This document shows positions 23,384-32,958 of a stretch of DNA of 56,023 nt, piece after piece. The notes under the pieces are model-generated. The model was not told the DNA's origin. It made no database searches and was given only the letters and a program-made list of their open reading frames with translations. Where the stretch lies: the NCBI GenBank assembly GCA_027066365.1, contig JAMONV010000005.1:1-56023 (forward strand). The letters are read 5' to 3'. Origin of the DNA: Flavobacteriales bacterium (lineage in GTDB: Bacteria; Bacteroidota; Bacteroidia; Flavobacteriales; Flavobacteriaceae). The position numbers and the translations under genes were made by a program. How positions within the stretch are numbered: position 1 is the stretch's first letter; each line of letters begins with the position of its first letter.

Positions 23384-24834
23384 AATCGTTCTTTTTTGGG
23401 TATAAAGATAGTAAATTTCGTTCCCTTTCCGGCGTGTGTTTCCACTTGAATGTTTCCGCCGTGGCTTTCTATGATTCTTTTGACGATGGCCAGCCCGAGC
23501 CCGGTTCCGCCCGATTTGGTAGTGAATTTGGGTTCGAAAATATGTTCTATGGTTTCTTCGTCGATGCCGGTGCCGTTATCTTCCACTTCAATTCGGATGA
23601 GGTATCCCAAATCGCTCATGCGCACTTGGATTTTGCTTGCTTCGGCTTGAATGCTATTTTTAATCAAATTGACCATGACTTGATTGATACGTGTTTTGTC
23701 GAAATAGGTGTAAATATCTTCGGGACAATCGCAAGAAGCTATGTGCCCGTATAGCATAACGGCTTTTTGGATGGTGTCGGTGAGATTGTCGTATTGCAGT
23801 TTTATGTCGGAGATTTTGGTGAAATCGGAGAAGGTGCGTGCGATACGGTCCATGATATCGATTTGTTCGATGAGCATGTCGGCGAACTCTTGGAGTTTTT
23901 CTTTTTGAGCGGGATCGGCGGGGTTGTAGGTAGCCGTGAAGTGTTCTATGCTCAAGCGCATGGGGGTCAAGGGGTTTTTGATTTCGTGTGCCACTTGTTT
24001 GGCCATTTCTTTCCAAGCGGATTCCCTTTCGGCTTGAATGAGTTTTTTCCGGCTTTCGTCCAGTTTGTCCACCATTTCATTATAGGCGTCTACCAAGGGT
24101 TTGAGCTCTTCCGGGATGCGCGAGAGTTCAATTTTTTGGTTGGATAAAATATCGGTTTTTTTGAGTTGTTCCCCGATGATATTATGCGATTTGGTGATAA
24201 ATTTGGATAGATAAAACGATGCGAAAATAGCGATGATAATCAGAAAAATATAAACTTGAGCCAGTCGCTTGAGGAATTCTTTCATTTCGCTTTCATAAAA
24301 TTTGGATTTGCTCAAATAGGGGATATGTAAAATGCCTAAGGGTTTAAATTTGCTGTCGGTAATGATACTGTAAGCGGAAATATATTCGCCGTTTAAACCT
24401 TTTCGATAAATTTTCAGGTTTTTGTCCGGGGATTTATACAAACTGTCGAGAATTTGAGGCGGAATAATGTTCATGACCGTATCTTTTCCGAAACCCAGCA
24501 GTGAACTTGTGAGCAAGTGTCCTTCGAGGTCGTATATTTCCAAATTAAGATTATGTACATTGGCGATATGATGGATTTCTTCGTTGAAAATGAGCGGAAG
24601 ATTTTTGGTGGTTACGGGATAGGTCGTTCGACGCAATACCAATTTTACCGATTCTTTCAAGGCGCGTTCTTTGCGTGCCAAGCGTTTTAAGTTATAATCT
24701 TTGGCTTCTTCTTTATATTGAATAACGGAAATGACGATGATGATTAAGGAAGATAAAACGAGAATTCCCAACATGGAAATAAAAATCTTATAGCGAAGGG
24801 AATTGGTAATATGTTTAAATAAACGGTTTTTCAT
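23380..24834 (-). CDS. Membrane sensor histidine kinase, NtrY-like
   Basis: This 484-residue kinase has a first transmembrane helix about 17-38, a periplasmic sensor region about 40-190, and a second helix about 191-211. A HAMP-like linker with coiled coil follows, then a HisKA domain with the phospho-acceptor H283 in KQVAHEIKNPLTPM, and an HATPase domain with N, G1 (DNGTGID) and G2 (GGTGLGLAIV) boxes. The first ATG giving a membrane start is 24834. No response regulator gene lies beside it, so it is an orphan kinase in this window. It is divergent from the TonB receptor at 24904, with 69 bases between. Confidence 0.9.
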   Translation of the reverse strand: MKNRLFKHITNSLRYKIFISMLGILVLSSLIIIVISVIQYKEEAKDYNLKRLARKERALKESVKLVLRRTTYPVTTKNLPLIFNEEIHHIANVHNLNLEIYDLEGHLLTSSLLGFGKDTVMNIIPPQILDSLYKSPDKNLKIYRKGLNGEYISAYSIITDSKFKPLGILHIPYLSKSKFYESEMKEFLKRLAQVYIFLIIIAIFASFYLSKFITKSHNIIGEQLKKTDILSNQKIELSRIPEELKPLVDAYNEMVDKLDESRKKLIQAERESAWKEMAKQVAHEIKNPLTPMRLSIEHFTATYNPADPAQKEKLQEFADMLIEQIDIMDRIARTFSDFTKISDIKLQYDNLTDTIQKAVMLYGHIASCDCPEDIYTYFDKTRINQVMVNLIKNSIQAEASKIQVRMSDLGYLIRIEVEDNGTGIDEETIEHIFEPKFTTKSGGTGLGLAIVKRIIESHGGNIQVETHAGKGTKFTIFIPKKERL

Positions 24835-24903
24835 AGCTTCAAAGTTAGGGTTTTTTAAATTTTTTTTATATTGCCCTTGAAAAATACTCAAAAATCAAGT
24901 TTT

Positions 24904-27654
24904 ATGAAAAGAACCTACGCATTTTTCCTAGGATTTGTTTTTATGTTGAGCGCTTATGCCCAACAGATAACGCTCAAAGGTAAAGTGACGGACGAAAAGC
25001 AAATGCCATTACCCGGAGTGAATATTTTGATCAAGGGGACGACAACAGGAACCGTGACGGATATGGACGGGAATTTTAGCCTGAAAGTGCAAGCATTGCC
25101 CGTGACTTTGGTTTTCAGTTTTATAGGATATGAAAAAACCGAAAAAAAGATTAGTTCGGCAAAGGGAAATATTTCGGTGATGTTGAAACCCACCACAGAA
25201 AGCCTTGATGATATTGTGGTTGTGGCTTCCAAAACCAAGGAACGCCTTCGGGAATCGCCCGTTACCATCGAACGTATGAGCCTCAAGGAAATCAAATTTG
25301 CCAGTGCACCCACCTTTTATGACGATTTGGGAAATTTACGCGGGGTGCAAATGAATACGAACAGCTTGACTTTTCAGGCACCCAATACACGTGGTTTTGC
25401 CACTTTTGCCAATAACCGTATGTTACAAATCATTGACGGTGTGGACAACTCTTCGCCGGCGTTGAATTTTCCTTTGGGTAACCTTGTAGGAATCAGTGAA
25501 TTGGATGTGAAAAGCGTGGAATTGCTTCCCGGAACCTCATCGGCATTATACGGTGCCAACGCCTTCAACGGCTTGATTTATATCACAAGTAAAAACCCGT
25601 TCCGCTATCAGGGTTTGAGCACTATGGCCAAATACGGGTACACACGTCAAGACGCCGCCGGTGTCAATCCCATGTTCCAAGTAGCCGCACGTTATGCCAA
25701 AGCCTTGAATGAAAAATTCGCTTTCAAATTAAATTTCTCATACCTTCAAGGCACCGATTGGTTTGCCGTGGATTACCGCGATTTTGATCGAAGTTTTATC
25801 AATGAATCCAAAAAAGGCAACCGCCAATCGAATCCTTCCTACGACGGATTGAATATTTACGGCGACGAAGTTGCCACCGATATCGATTTGAGCGCCTACG
25901 GATTGGGTGTAATCCGTGTTTCAAGAACAGGATATAAGGAAACGAACCTTACCGATTATAAAGCCAAAAGTTTAAAAGCTGATTTCTCATTGCATTTTAA
26001 ACCCAAAGGACAAGACGGTGCCAAGGAATTGGTCTGGACTTCAAGAATGGGAAGCGGACAGACCATTTATCAAGGTTCAAACCGTTATGTATTGAAGGAT
26101 TTTATCATTCATCAACATAAATTGGAATGGCGCGATAAAAACTATTTCGTGCGCGCTTATTTATCCTCCGAAGACGCTGGCAATAGCTATGATACACGCT
26201 TTGCCGCATGGAATATTAACCGCAAATGGAAAGACGACGTATCCTGGTTTACGCAATATGCCCAAGCTTATGTTTACAGTCGTATGAACGGTTTGAATGA
26301 GAACCAAGCCCATAAACAAGCCAGAATTTATGCCGATCAAGGGCGTTATGAACCCGGTAGTGACGAATTTAAAAAAGCTTTCAACGAAGTTGTATCCGAC
26401 CCCGATTTCAAGAAAGGCGCCAAGTTTATCGACAAAACCACGCTGTATCACCTGGAAGGAAATTATTCGTTTAAACACCTGATCAAAAACGCCGATATTC
26501 AATTGGGCGCTTCGGTAAGAACCTTTAAACTCAATTCCGAAGGAACCATTTTTACCGACAGGGATAGCCCGATTTATATCAACGAACAAGCGGTATTTAC
26601 GCAATATATTCAAAATCTGTTCGATAAACATCTGAAAATCAATGCATCCCTTCGCTTAGACCGTCAAGACCAATACGACCCGAATATTTCGCCCCGGATT
26701 GCCGTTGTTTATATGCCCGACGAAGAACGTCAACATGCTTTCCGCATTGCTTATCAAACCGGTTTTCGCAATCCGACCACACAGGATTTGTATATCGGAC
26801 TGGATTTGGGATTTGCCACCTTGGTGGGCGGCAGCCCTAACAATTGGGATCGATACAGCGAAGAACGCTTGGATAATCAAGGACAAACTTATACACTCAC
26901 CGGACGCGACGCTTATGAAAATTCCTACACCGTGGAATCACTTCAGAAATTTTTGCAAACCGGCAACCCCGCCGATTTGAAAGCCGCCGACGTGCAACCG
27001 GTAGGACCCGAACAAATTCAATCCTTTGAAGTGGGATACCGCGGCCCCATTACCGATAACGGCTGGACGGTGGACGCCGTTTTCTATTCCAATCGCTACA
27101 ATAATTTCATCGTCGGTCAAAGTGTTATCGCCATTCCTTCTTCTTACGGAAACGTGCACGATATGACCGGATTGAATGCGCTAGCCAAAAGCGCTTACAA
27201 GCCCATGGGTACCTTTACCAATATCGATGCGCCCATACGATCTTTCGGATTCGACCTGAATTTGTCCAAAACATTCAATGGCTATCGTTTTAACTTCATT
27301 TACGATTATACCAAAATGAATTTTAACAAGAATAAATATCCCGGATTTAAAACTTATTTCAATACACCGGAAAATTCCTTCAAAGTGATGCTTTCCAATA
27401 CGAATGTAAAAAACAATTTCGGTTTTAGCCTGGCTTATAAATACATGGGCGAATACTATTGGGAATCGAGTTTTGCCGACGATAAAGTGCCTGCTCACAG
27501 CACCGTGGATGCCATGGTTAGCTATCAATTACCCCAATATAACATGATTTTCAAATTAGGAGGCACCAATATCTTCGGGCCCGATTATAAAGTAGCGCCC
27601 GGAACCGGACGTGTGGGAAGTATTTTCTACTTTTCATTGCTATATTCCCGTTGA
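24904..27654 (+). CDS. TonB-dependent receptor with carboxypeptidase-like domain
   Basis: This 916-residue outer-membrane receptor has a signal peptide (about 1-20, ending SAYAQ), a carboxypeptidase-regulatory-like domain (about 21-100, with MPLPGVNILIKGTTTGTVTD), a plug (about 105-225, with VKSVELLPGTSSALYGANAF) and a large barrel ending IFYFSLLYSR. It lacks the long SusC size and has no SusD partner, so the substrate is unknown. The ATG at 24904 gives a clean signal peptide. It is monocistronic, with its own terminator just downstream. Confidence 0.9.
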   Translation: MKRTYAFFLGFVFMLSAYAQQITLKGKVTDEKQMPLPGVNILIKGTTTGTVTDMDGNFSLKVQALPVTLVFSFIGYEKTEKKISSAKGNISVMLKPTTESLDDIVVVASKTKERLRESPVTIERMSLKEIKFASAPTFYDDLGNLRGVQMNTNSLTFQAPNTRGFATFANNRMLQIIDGVDNSSPALNFPLGNLVGISELDVKSVELLPGTSSALYGANAFNGLIYITSKNPFRYQGLSTMAKYGYTRQDAAGVNPMFQVAARYAKALNEKFAFKLNFSYLQGTDWFAVDYRDFDRSFINESKKGNRQSNPSYDGLNIYGDEVATDIDLSAYGLGVIRVSRTGYKETNLTDYKAKSLKADFSLHFKPKGQDGAKELVWTSRMGSGQTIYQGSNRYVLKDFIIHQHKLEWRDKNYFVRAYLSSEDAGNSYDTRFAAWNINRKWKDDVSWFTQYAQAYVYSRMNGLNENQAHKQARIYADQGRYEPGSDEFKKAFNEVVSDPDFKKGAKFIDKTTLYHLEGNYSFKHLIKNADIQLGASVRTFKLNSEGTIFTDRDSPIYINEQAVFTQYIQNLFDKHLKINASLRLDRQDQYDPNISPRIAVVYMPDEERQHAFRIAYQTGFRNPTTQDLYIGLDLGFATLVGGSPNNWDRYSEERLDNQGQTYTLTGRDAYENSYTVESLQKFLQTGNPADLKAADVQPVGPEQIQSFEVGYRGPITDNGWTVDAVFYSNRYNNFIVGQSVIAIPSSYGNVHDMTGLNALAKSAYKPMGTFTNIDAPIRSFGFDLNLSKTFNGYRFNFIYDYTKMNFNKNKYPGFKTYFNTPENSFKVMLSNTNVKNNFGFSLAYKYMGEYYWESSFADDKVPAHSTVDAMVSYQLPQYNMIFKLGGTNIFGPDYKVAPGTGRVGSIFYFSLLYSR

Positions 27655-27677
27655 TTATTTCAAAAAGAACAATGCTC

Positions 27678-27710
27678 AAAGCCGTCTTGCGTTTTGCGGG
27701 ACGGCTTTTT
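27678..27710 (+). terminator. Terminator after TonB receptor
   Basis: AAAGCCGTC (27678-27686) pairs with GACGGCTTT (27700-27708) around a 13-base loop, and the T run continues to 27711. Confidence 0.8.
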
Positions 27711-27740
27711 TCGATTAATTTTGTTTGAAAATATTTGAAA

Positions 27741-28556
27741 ATGAACTTGCCGTATTCCATATCCAAGTTGAAATTTACGGACACCGGACAATTTTTTTTA
27801 ATGGCCGGTCCTTGTGCCGTCGAAGGTGAGGAAATGGCGATGCGCATTGCCGATCGAATCGTCAAGATAACGGAACGTTTTCAAATACCTTATATTTTCA
27901 AAGGTAGTTTTAAAAAAGCCAATCGATCGCGCTTGGACAGTTTTACCGGTATCGGTGATGAAAAAGCGCTGAAAATTCTTCGGAAAGTAGGCCGCACTTT
28001 TGATATCCCCGTGCTGACGGATATTCATTTGCCATCGGATGCGGCTATGGCGGCGGAATACGTGGACGTATTGCAGATACCCGCCTTCCTGGTTCGGCAA
28101 ACGGATTTGGTGGTGGCGGCAGCCCGAACGGGATTGCCTGTGAATTTGAAAAAAGGGCAGTTTATGTCGCCCGGAAGTATGCGTTTTGCAGTGGATAAGG
28201 TGCGTTTGAGCGGAAATGAAAAGGTGATGGTTACTGAACGCGGTAGTATGTTCGGATATTATGATTTGGTGGTGGATTTTCGCTCGCTTCCCGAAATGCG
28301 CCGTTTTGCACCTGTGGTTTTGGATATCACCCATTCCTTGCAACAACCCAATAAGGCTTCGGGCATAACCGGCGGTCGTCCGGAATTAATCGAAACTATT
28401 GCCCGCGCGGGTGTGGCGGCCGGATTGGACGGAATTTTTCTGGAAACACACTATAATCCCGGAGAAGCCCGTTCAGATGCCGCCAATATGTTGCATTTGG
28501 ATTTGTTGGAGCCGCTTTTGGAAAAATTAATTCGAATTCATGAAGCGATTCGGTAA
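27741..28556 (+). CDS. kdsA: 3-deoxy-8-phosphooctulonate synthase (KDO-8-P synthase)
   Basis: This 271-residue enzyme condenses phosphoenolpyruvate and arabinose-5-phosphate to KDO-8-phosphate for the lipopolysaccharide inner core. Motifs are MAGPCAVEGEE near the N terminus, IFKGSFKKANRSR, TDIHLP, LQIPAFLVRQTDLV, KKGQFMSPG, and DITHSLQQPNKASGITGGRPE near the C terminus. The metal-site Cys (GPC) is present, so it is probably the metal-dependent class. ATG 27741 is used because the frame extends only two codons further, to a TTG. It overlaps the next gene by 17 bases. Confidence 0.95.
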   Translation: MNLPYSISKLKFTDTGQFFLMAGPCAVEGEEMAMRIADRIVKITERFQIPYIFKGSFKKANRSRLDSFTGIGDEKALKILRKVGRTFDIPVLTDIHLPSDAAMAAEYVDVLQIPAFLVRQTDLVVAAARTGLPVNLKKGQFMSPGSMRFAVDKVRLSGNEKVMVTERGSMFGYYDLVVDFRSLPEMRRFAPVVLDITHSLQQPNKASGITGGRPELIETIARAGVAAGLDGIFLETHYNPGEARSDAANMLHLDLLEPLLEKLIRIHEAIR

Positions 28557-29493
28557 AAAATCGTATCCCGGGTGGTTCCTGGGAATTATATTGTTTTTGA
28601 TGTTTCCCGGTGCCACATATTTTTATTTACCTTCGCTGTTGGCGGAGGTGCGCAATCCGGTGGCGGCATGGTTTAATCCATCATTGAAAACCGTAACAAA
28701 ACCGGACCTACGAGCGGTGGGGATTGCGCATTATGATCAATTCAAATGGCCGGTGGATGATAGCATTCGCTTGGCGGGATACATTTGTTTTCCCGAAGGA
28801 ATACCCAAAGGAACCGTAATTGCTTTGCACGGTTACCGGTCGAACAAGAACCGTTTCTTGCCTGCGGCAGGTTATTTTACGAAGGACGGATGGAATTTTG
28901 TGGCGGTGGATTTGCGCGGTCATAATCAAAGCGATGGAACGAAAACGGGTTTTTCTTATTATGAACGTTACGATATTTCGGTAATGATGGATTCGTTGGA
29001 GCGAAAACATTTTCCGCGCCCCTATGTGTTGTATGGCCATTCCATAGGTGCGGCCACGGCGGTTTTTGTCGCCGGACACCGTCAGGATATCGATGCGTTG
29101 ATTCTGGAAAGCGCCTTTGATGATTTCTCCAACCTTATTCCTAATTATTGGAATTATTATGCTTCGAAACATATACCTTTGCCAAACGATGTGTGTAATG
29201 CACTTTTTGCCCGGATACAATTGCCATTGGACAGTTTGCGACCGGTGGATATAGCGCCTCGAATACATGTTCCGGTTATACAAGTGCAGGGCATGCAAGA
29301 CCGAAAGGTCAAACCGGAGCAAGCCGAATCTTTATTTAGGACCTTCGCTACCGACCGGAAGTATTTTATTTCGATTCCTCAAGGGAATCATAACCGGCTT
29401 TGGCTGCCCGATGAAAAGAATTACTTTCGCACTTTGCTTTCCCGTTTGGACAGCTTGATGGAGGAATCCACGACGGTTGCTTCAGAGAATTGA
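28540..29493 (+). CDS. Alpha/beta hydrolase, membrane-anchored
   Basis: This 317-residue protein has an N-terminal hydrophobic segment (about 9-30) that is a signal anchor, then an alpha/beta-hydrolase domain. The oxyanion loop is LHGYRSNKNRF (about 90-100), the nucleophile elbow is YGHSIGAA (Ser near 170), and the late Asp and His follow (QGMQDRKVKPEQ and QGNHNRLW). This fits the YqkD/BAAT-like hydrolases, whose substrates are poorly known. It overlaps kdsA by 17 bases and may be co-transcribed with it. A 128-base gap separates it from tryptophanase. Confidence 0.85.
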   Translation: MKRFGKKSYPGWFLGIILFLMFPGATYFYLPSLLAEVRNPVAAWFNPSLKTVTKPDLRAVGIAHYDQFKWPVDDSIRLAGYICFPEGIPKGTVIALHGYRSNKNRFLPAAGYFTKDGWNFVAVDLRGHNQSDGTKTGFSYYERYDISVMMDSLERKHFPRPYVLYGHSIGAATAVFVAGHRQDIDALILESAFDDFSNLIPNYWNYYASKHIPLPNDVCNALFARIQLPLDSLRPVDIAPRIHVPVIQVQGMQDRKVKPEQAESLFRTFATDRKYFISIPQGNHNRLWLPDEKNYFRTLLSRLDSLMEESTTVASEN

Positions 29494-29621
29494 TAATGAT
29501 GAACCCTGCTTTTTTTGCCAAATTCGGAATATTTTGATGGTTTTGTCGAGCGTTTAATGCAGGAATGTTATTTCTTAATTTGCTTGATTTTTGTTATTTT
29601 AGCCGTTAAAAATGAAGTGAA

Positions 29622-30998
29622 ATGGAATTGCCCTATGCCGAACCTTATAAAATCAAAACTGTTGAAAAAATTTACCGGTCCACGCGAGCGGATCGCGAGC
29701 GATGGATTAAGGAAGCCAAATATAATTTGTTCAAACTCAAAAGTCGCCAGGTTTTTATCGATTTACTCACCGACAGCGGCACCGGTGCCATGAGCGACGA
29801 ACAATGGGCCGAAATGATGCGCGGCGACGAGTCTTATGCGGGTTCACGTTCCTACGATTTGCTACAACAAACCGTTGAACACCTCACGGGCTACCGGTTT
29901 TTGATACCGACCCACCAAGGCCGGGGCGCCGAAAACGTTCTTTTTTCCGCATTGGTCAAGGAAGGAGATTTGATTCCCGGCAATATGCATTTCGACACCA
30001 CCAAGGCACATATCGAACTGCGTAATGCCGTTGCGGTGGATTGCACCATCGACGAAGCCTATGATACGGCACATTATCATCCCTTTAAAGGGAACATAGA
30101 TTTGGATAAATTGGAAGATGTTTTTAAGAAAAATCCGCGCGAGCGAATACCGTTTGTCATTCTTACCGTTACGTGTAATACGGCCGGCGGCCAGCCGGTG
30201 AGCATGGAAAATATTCGCGGGGTTTCGGCTTTATGTAAACAATATGGAATACCGTTGTATTTCGATGCGGCGCGCTTTGCCGAGAATGCTTATTTTATCA
30301 AGAAACGCGAGCGTGCTTACAAGGATAAAACGATAAAGGAAATCGTGCGGGAAATGTTTTCCTACGGCGACGGTATGTTGATGAGCGCCAAGAAGGACGG
30401 CTTGGTGAATATCGGCGGTTTTATAGCGTTGAATGACGAGGAAATCTATCGCAAGGCAATTGTTTACAATATTTTATACGAAGGATTTATCACCTACGGC
30501 GGTATGGCGGGTCGCGACATGGGAGCCTTGGCTGTGGGCTTGGACGAAGCTACCGAGTTCGATTATTTGGAAAGCCGGGTGGAGCAGGTGCATTACTTGG
30601 GACGACGCTTGATGGAATTGGATGTTCCGGTGCAGCAACCCATTGGAGGGCATGCCATTTATTTGGATGCCAATCGGTTTGTGCCTACCATTCCGCGGGA
30701 GCAATTTCGTGCACAAGCTTTGGCGGTGGAATTGTATATCGTAGGCGGAATACGGGGAGTGGAAATCGGAACCATTATGGCGGATCGCGATCCCGTGACA
30801 CGCCGGAATCGTTATCCCAAGCTGGAATTGGTACGTTTGGCGATTCCGCGTAGGGTATATACAAATAATCACATGAATTACGTAGCCGAAGTATTGAAAA
30901 AGATCTATGATACGCGTCACGAAGCCAAAACCGGTTACCGGATCGTTTACGAACCGCCCATTTTGAGGCATTTTACGGTGGAACTGGAAAAAATATAG
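29622..30998 (+). CDS. tnaA: Tryptophanase (tryptophan indole-lyase)
   Basis: This 458-residue PLP enzyme of the beta-eliminating lyase family cleaves tryptophan to indole, pyruvate and ammonia. Three positions separate it from tyrosine phenol-lyase: Asp125 in HFDTTKAH (Thr in phenol-lyase), GIRGVEIG instead of SMERG, and His450 in LRHFTV (Phe in phenol-lyase). The PLP lysine is K258 in SAKKDG. E. coli-like motifs GQGRxAE (here HQGRGAEN) and LTDSGTGAMSD are present. The product indole is a signalling molecule in many bacteria. arsC/spx follows after 3 bases and oxyR after that. No tnaC-type leader peptide is found upstream. Confidence 0.93.
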   Translation: MELPYAEPYKIKTVEKIYRSTRADRERWIKEAKYNLFKLKSRQVFIDLLTDSGTGAMSDEQWAEMMRGDESYAGSRSYDLLQQTVEHLTGYRFLIPTHQGRGAENVLFSALVKEGDLIPGNMHFDTTKAHIELRNAVAVDCTIDEAYDTAHYHPFKGNIDLDKLEDVFKKNPRERIPFVILTVTCNTAGGQPVSMENIRGVSALCKQYGIPLYFDAARFAENAYFIKKRERAYKDKTIKEIVREMFSYGDGMLMSAKKDGLVNIGGFIALNDEEIYRKAIVYNILYEGFITYGGMAGRDMGALAVGLDEATEFDYLESRVEQVHYLGRRLMELDVPVQQPIGGHAIYLDANRFVPTIPREQFRAQALAVELYIVGGIRGVEIGTIMADRDPVTRRNRYPKLELVRLAIPRRVYTNNHMNYVAEVLKKIYDTRHEAKTGYRIVYEPPILRHFTVELEKI

Positions 30999-31001
30999 CG
31001 T

Positions 31002-31370
31002 ATGAAAAACAAAAAATTGATCGTTTGGCATAATCCGCGATGCCGGAAAAGTCGCGAGGGATTGAGAGCGGCGGAGGCAATGGCCGAAGCCAAAGGTCTG
31101 ACTTTGGAAATCCGAAAATATTTAGACGAACCGCCCAAGGCTGGGGAATTGAAAGCTGTATTGAGAAAGTCGGGGATGAAAGCCGACGAAATTTTGCGTA
31201 ATCAAGAAAAAATTTGGAAGGAAAATTTTAAGGGAAAAACGTATTCGGACGACGAATTGATTGCAATCATGAGTCAATATCCGAAACTGATAGAGCGTCC
31301 TTTGGTGATCTACGGAGATAAAGCCGTTTTAGCACGACCGGCGGAAAATATCAAAAAACTGTTCGAATGA
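31002..31370 (+). CDS. ArsC/Spx family protein (arsenate reductase-like)
   Basis: This 122-residue thioredoxin-fold protein of the ArsC/Spx/YffB family has the active-site stretch HNPRCRKSREG, with one Cys at residue 13 (no second Cys in a CxxC). The C-terminal LIERPLVI carries the Arg of the arsenate site. Members with this pattern are glutaredoxin-dependent arsenate reductases (ArsC, YfgD). No arsenic efflux gene is near, so reductase activity on arsenate is only one possibility. It lies between tnaA and oxyR; its stop overlaps the oxyR start by four bases, which suggests a redox-related job. Confidence 0.88.
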   Translation: MKNKKLIVWHNPRCRKSREGLRAAEAMAEAKGLTLEIRKYLDEPPKAGELKAVLRKSGMKADEILRNQEKIWKENFKGKTYSDDELIAIMSQYPKLIERPLVIYGDKAVLARPAENIKKLFE

Positions 31371-32314
31371 CAATCAGTCAACTGCGCTATCTTATAGCCG
31401 TGGCCAGGCACCGCAATTTTACCAAAGCGGCCAAGGAAGTATATGCTTCTCAGCCTACATTGAGTACACAAATCAAAAATTTGGAGGACGAATTGGGAAT
31501 CATCATTTTTGATCGCAATAAAACACCGATCGGAATTACGCCCATAGGTGAAAAAATTATCCAACAGGCCAAAAAAATATTGGCAGAAAGCGATCGAATC
31601 AACGAATTGGTGCAATATGAAAAAGGTTATGTTGGCGGCGATTTCATATTGGGTATCATTCCGACGGTTTCACCGACTTTGCTCCCGCTTTTTCTCAAAA
31701 CTTTTGTAAAAAAATATCCGAAAGTAAAATTGCATGTTCAAGAATTAACCACGCAACAAATCATCGATGAATTGCTGGATAATACATTGGATGCGGGCAT
31801 TGCGGCAACGCCTTTGGAAAATCCCAGAATCCGGGAGCTGCCCTTGTATAATGAACCTTTTGTGGGTTTTATTCCCGAAGGACACAGGTTGTACGGTAAA
31901 CCCAAATTGCACGATGAAGATTTGTTGGTGGAAGATATTTTGCTTTTGGAAGAAGGCCATTGTTTTCGTGATAATATATTGAATGTATGTAAATCCAGTT
32001 TGCCGGAGGATCAACCGTATTTTTTGGATACGGGTAGTTTTGATACGTTGATTAAATTGAGTAAAGAAGGAATGGGTATGACGCTTTTGCCTTACTTGCA
32101 CACATTGGATTTGTGTGAAGAAGACAAGAAATATTTGAAAAATTTCGAGAAGCCGGAACCTGCCCGGGAAGTCAGCATTATTTACAATCCCGATAATTAT
32201 AAAAGGGGAATTGTAAATGCTTTGGAAAAAACCATTCGTGGAATTATCAAAGGTTTGATAACTTTTTATGATGTGCGTGTGATTAGTCCGTTGCCACCGA
32301 AAAATTATTCCTAA
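31367..32314 (+). CDS. oxyR: LysR-type peroxide sensor OxyR
   Basis: This 315-residue LysR-family regulator has an N-terminal winged helix-turn-helix (about 3-62, QLRYLIAVARHRNFTKAAKEVYASQPTLS...) and a C-terminal effector domain. The redox-sensing pair is C199 (in EEGHCFRDN) and C208 (in NVCKS), with the same numbering and 9-residue spacing as C199/C208 of E. coli OxyR. A disulfide sensor of hydrogen peroxide that activates antioxidant genes is therefore expected. It is embedded in an operon-like run with arsC/spx and recF, and catalase or peroxiredoxin genes are not in the window. Confidence 0.93.
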   Translation: MTISQLRYLIAVARHRNFTKAAKEVYASQPTLSTQIKNLEDELGIIIFDRNKTPIGITPIGEKIIQQAKKILAESDRINELVQYEKGYVGGDFILGIIPTVSPTLLPLFLKTFVKKYPKVKLHVQELTTQQIIDELLDNTLDAGIAATPLENPRIRELPLYNEPFVGFIPEGHRLYGKPKLHDEDLLVEDILLLEEGHCFRDNILNVCKSSLPEDQPYFLDTGSFDTLIKLSKEGMGMTLLPYLHTLDLCEEDKKYLKNFEKPEPAREVSIIYNPDNYKRGIVNALEKTIRGIIKGLITFYDVRVISPLPPKNYS

Positions 32315-32958
32315 TGAATCAAAGTTCATACGAAATTGCCTGCCCTTGCAAGGGGGTTTTAATTATTATGTTTTCGATTTTATCGGCCGGATTGTATGTT
32401 TTGTCCCGTTATGTATGGTATGGGTCCTATGACTGGAATGACTTCTCTTTGTTTTTGATGAATAAAACTTTGGCATTTTCGGCAGTGATTATGCTGTTTT
32501 TGATGAGTGTTATTCCTTTTAAATTGAAAGCCAACAGGAGTATTGTGGGAATTATTACTTTTTATTTGCTTGTGGCGCATATTATTTTGGGTTTGCTATT
32601 AATTCCTTCGGAATATTTTAAGGTTTTTTTTGATGAAACGGGTATGCTGAAGGGACGCTACGGATGGGCTTTGTTTTTCGGTGTTTTGGCATTTGTGACG
32701 GCCATCATTCTTCAGCAAGGATTTTATATGAAAAAATCGTCAAATTATCCGTTCAGCTTTTTTTTCAGAACCGGGATTTTAGTGTTTTTTATAGCCACTT
32801 TATTACATATAGCTTTAATTGACCCCGATTTTACGTATTGGAATAATCCGAACAAAATTCTTATTCCCGTTTCGGGGCTAGCGTTTGTGTTATTGATAAT
32901 GAGTTTTATTATCGGTTTAATACGTCGGATTAGAAAATATAAAAAGACGGGCAAATGA
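32314..32958 (+). CDS. Integral membrane protein of unknown function
   Basis: This 214-residue protein has about six hydrophobic segments. Two short His-containing stretches lie in membrane helices (LVAHIILG about 89 and LLHIALID about 167), reminiscent of ferric-reductase-like heme b membrane domains, but the match is weak. No family is firmly recognised. It starts one base inside the oxyR stop and overlaps recF by four bases. A link to the peroxide response is possible but unproven. Confidence 0.6.
   Translation: MNQSSYEIACPCKGVLIIMFSILSAGLYVLSRYVWYGSYDWNDFSLFLMNKTLAFSAVIMLFLMSVIPFKLKANRSIVGIITFYLLVAHIILGLLLIPSEYFKVFFDETGMLKGRYGWALFFGVLAFVTAIILQQGFYMKKSSNYPFSFFFRTGILVFFIATLLHIALIDPDFTYWNNPNKILIPVSGLAFVLLIMSFIIGLIRRIRKYKKTGK

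Noticed and set aside
24904-27654. SusC-type polysaccharide receptor
   Set aside because: No SusD partner or glycan enzymes are nearby; the following gene is kdsA after a terminator.
29494-29621. tnaC-type leader peptide upstream of tryptophanase
   Set aside because: Only short frames without the Trp-Pro arrangement occur; the one frame with Trp runs into the tnaA coding region without a stop.
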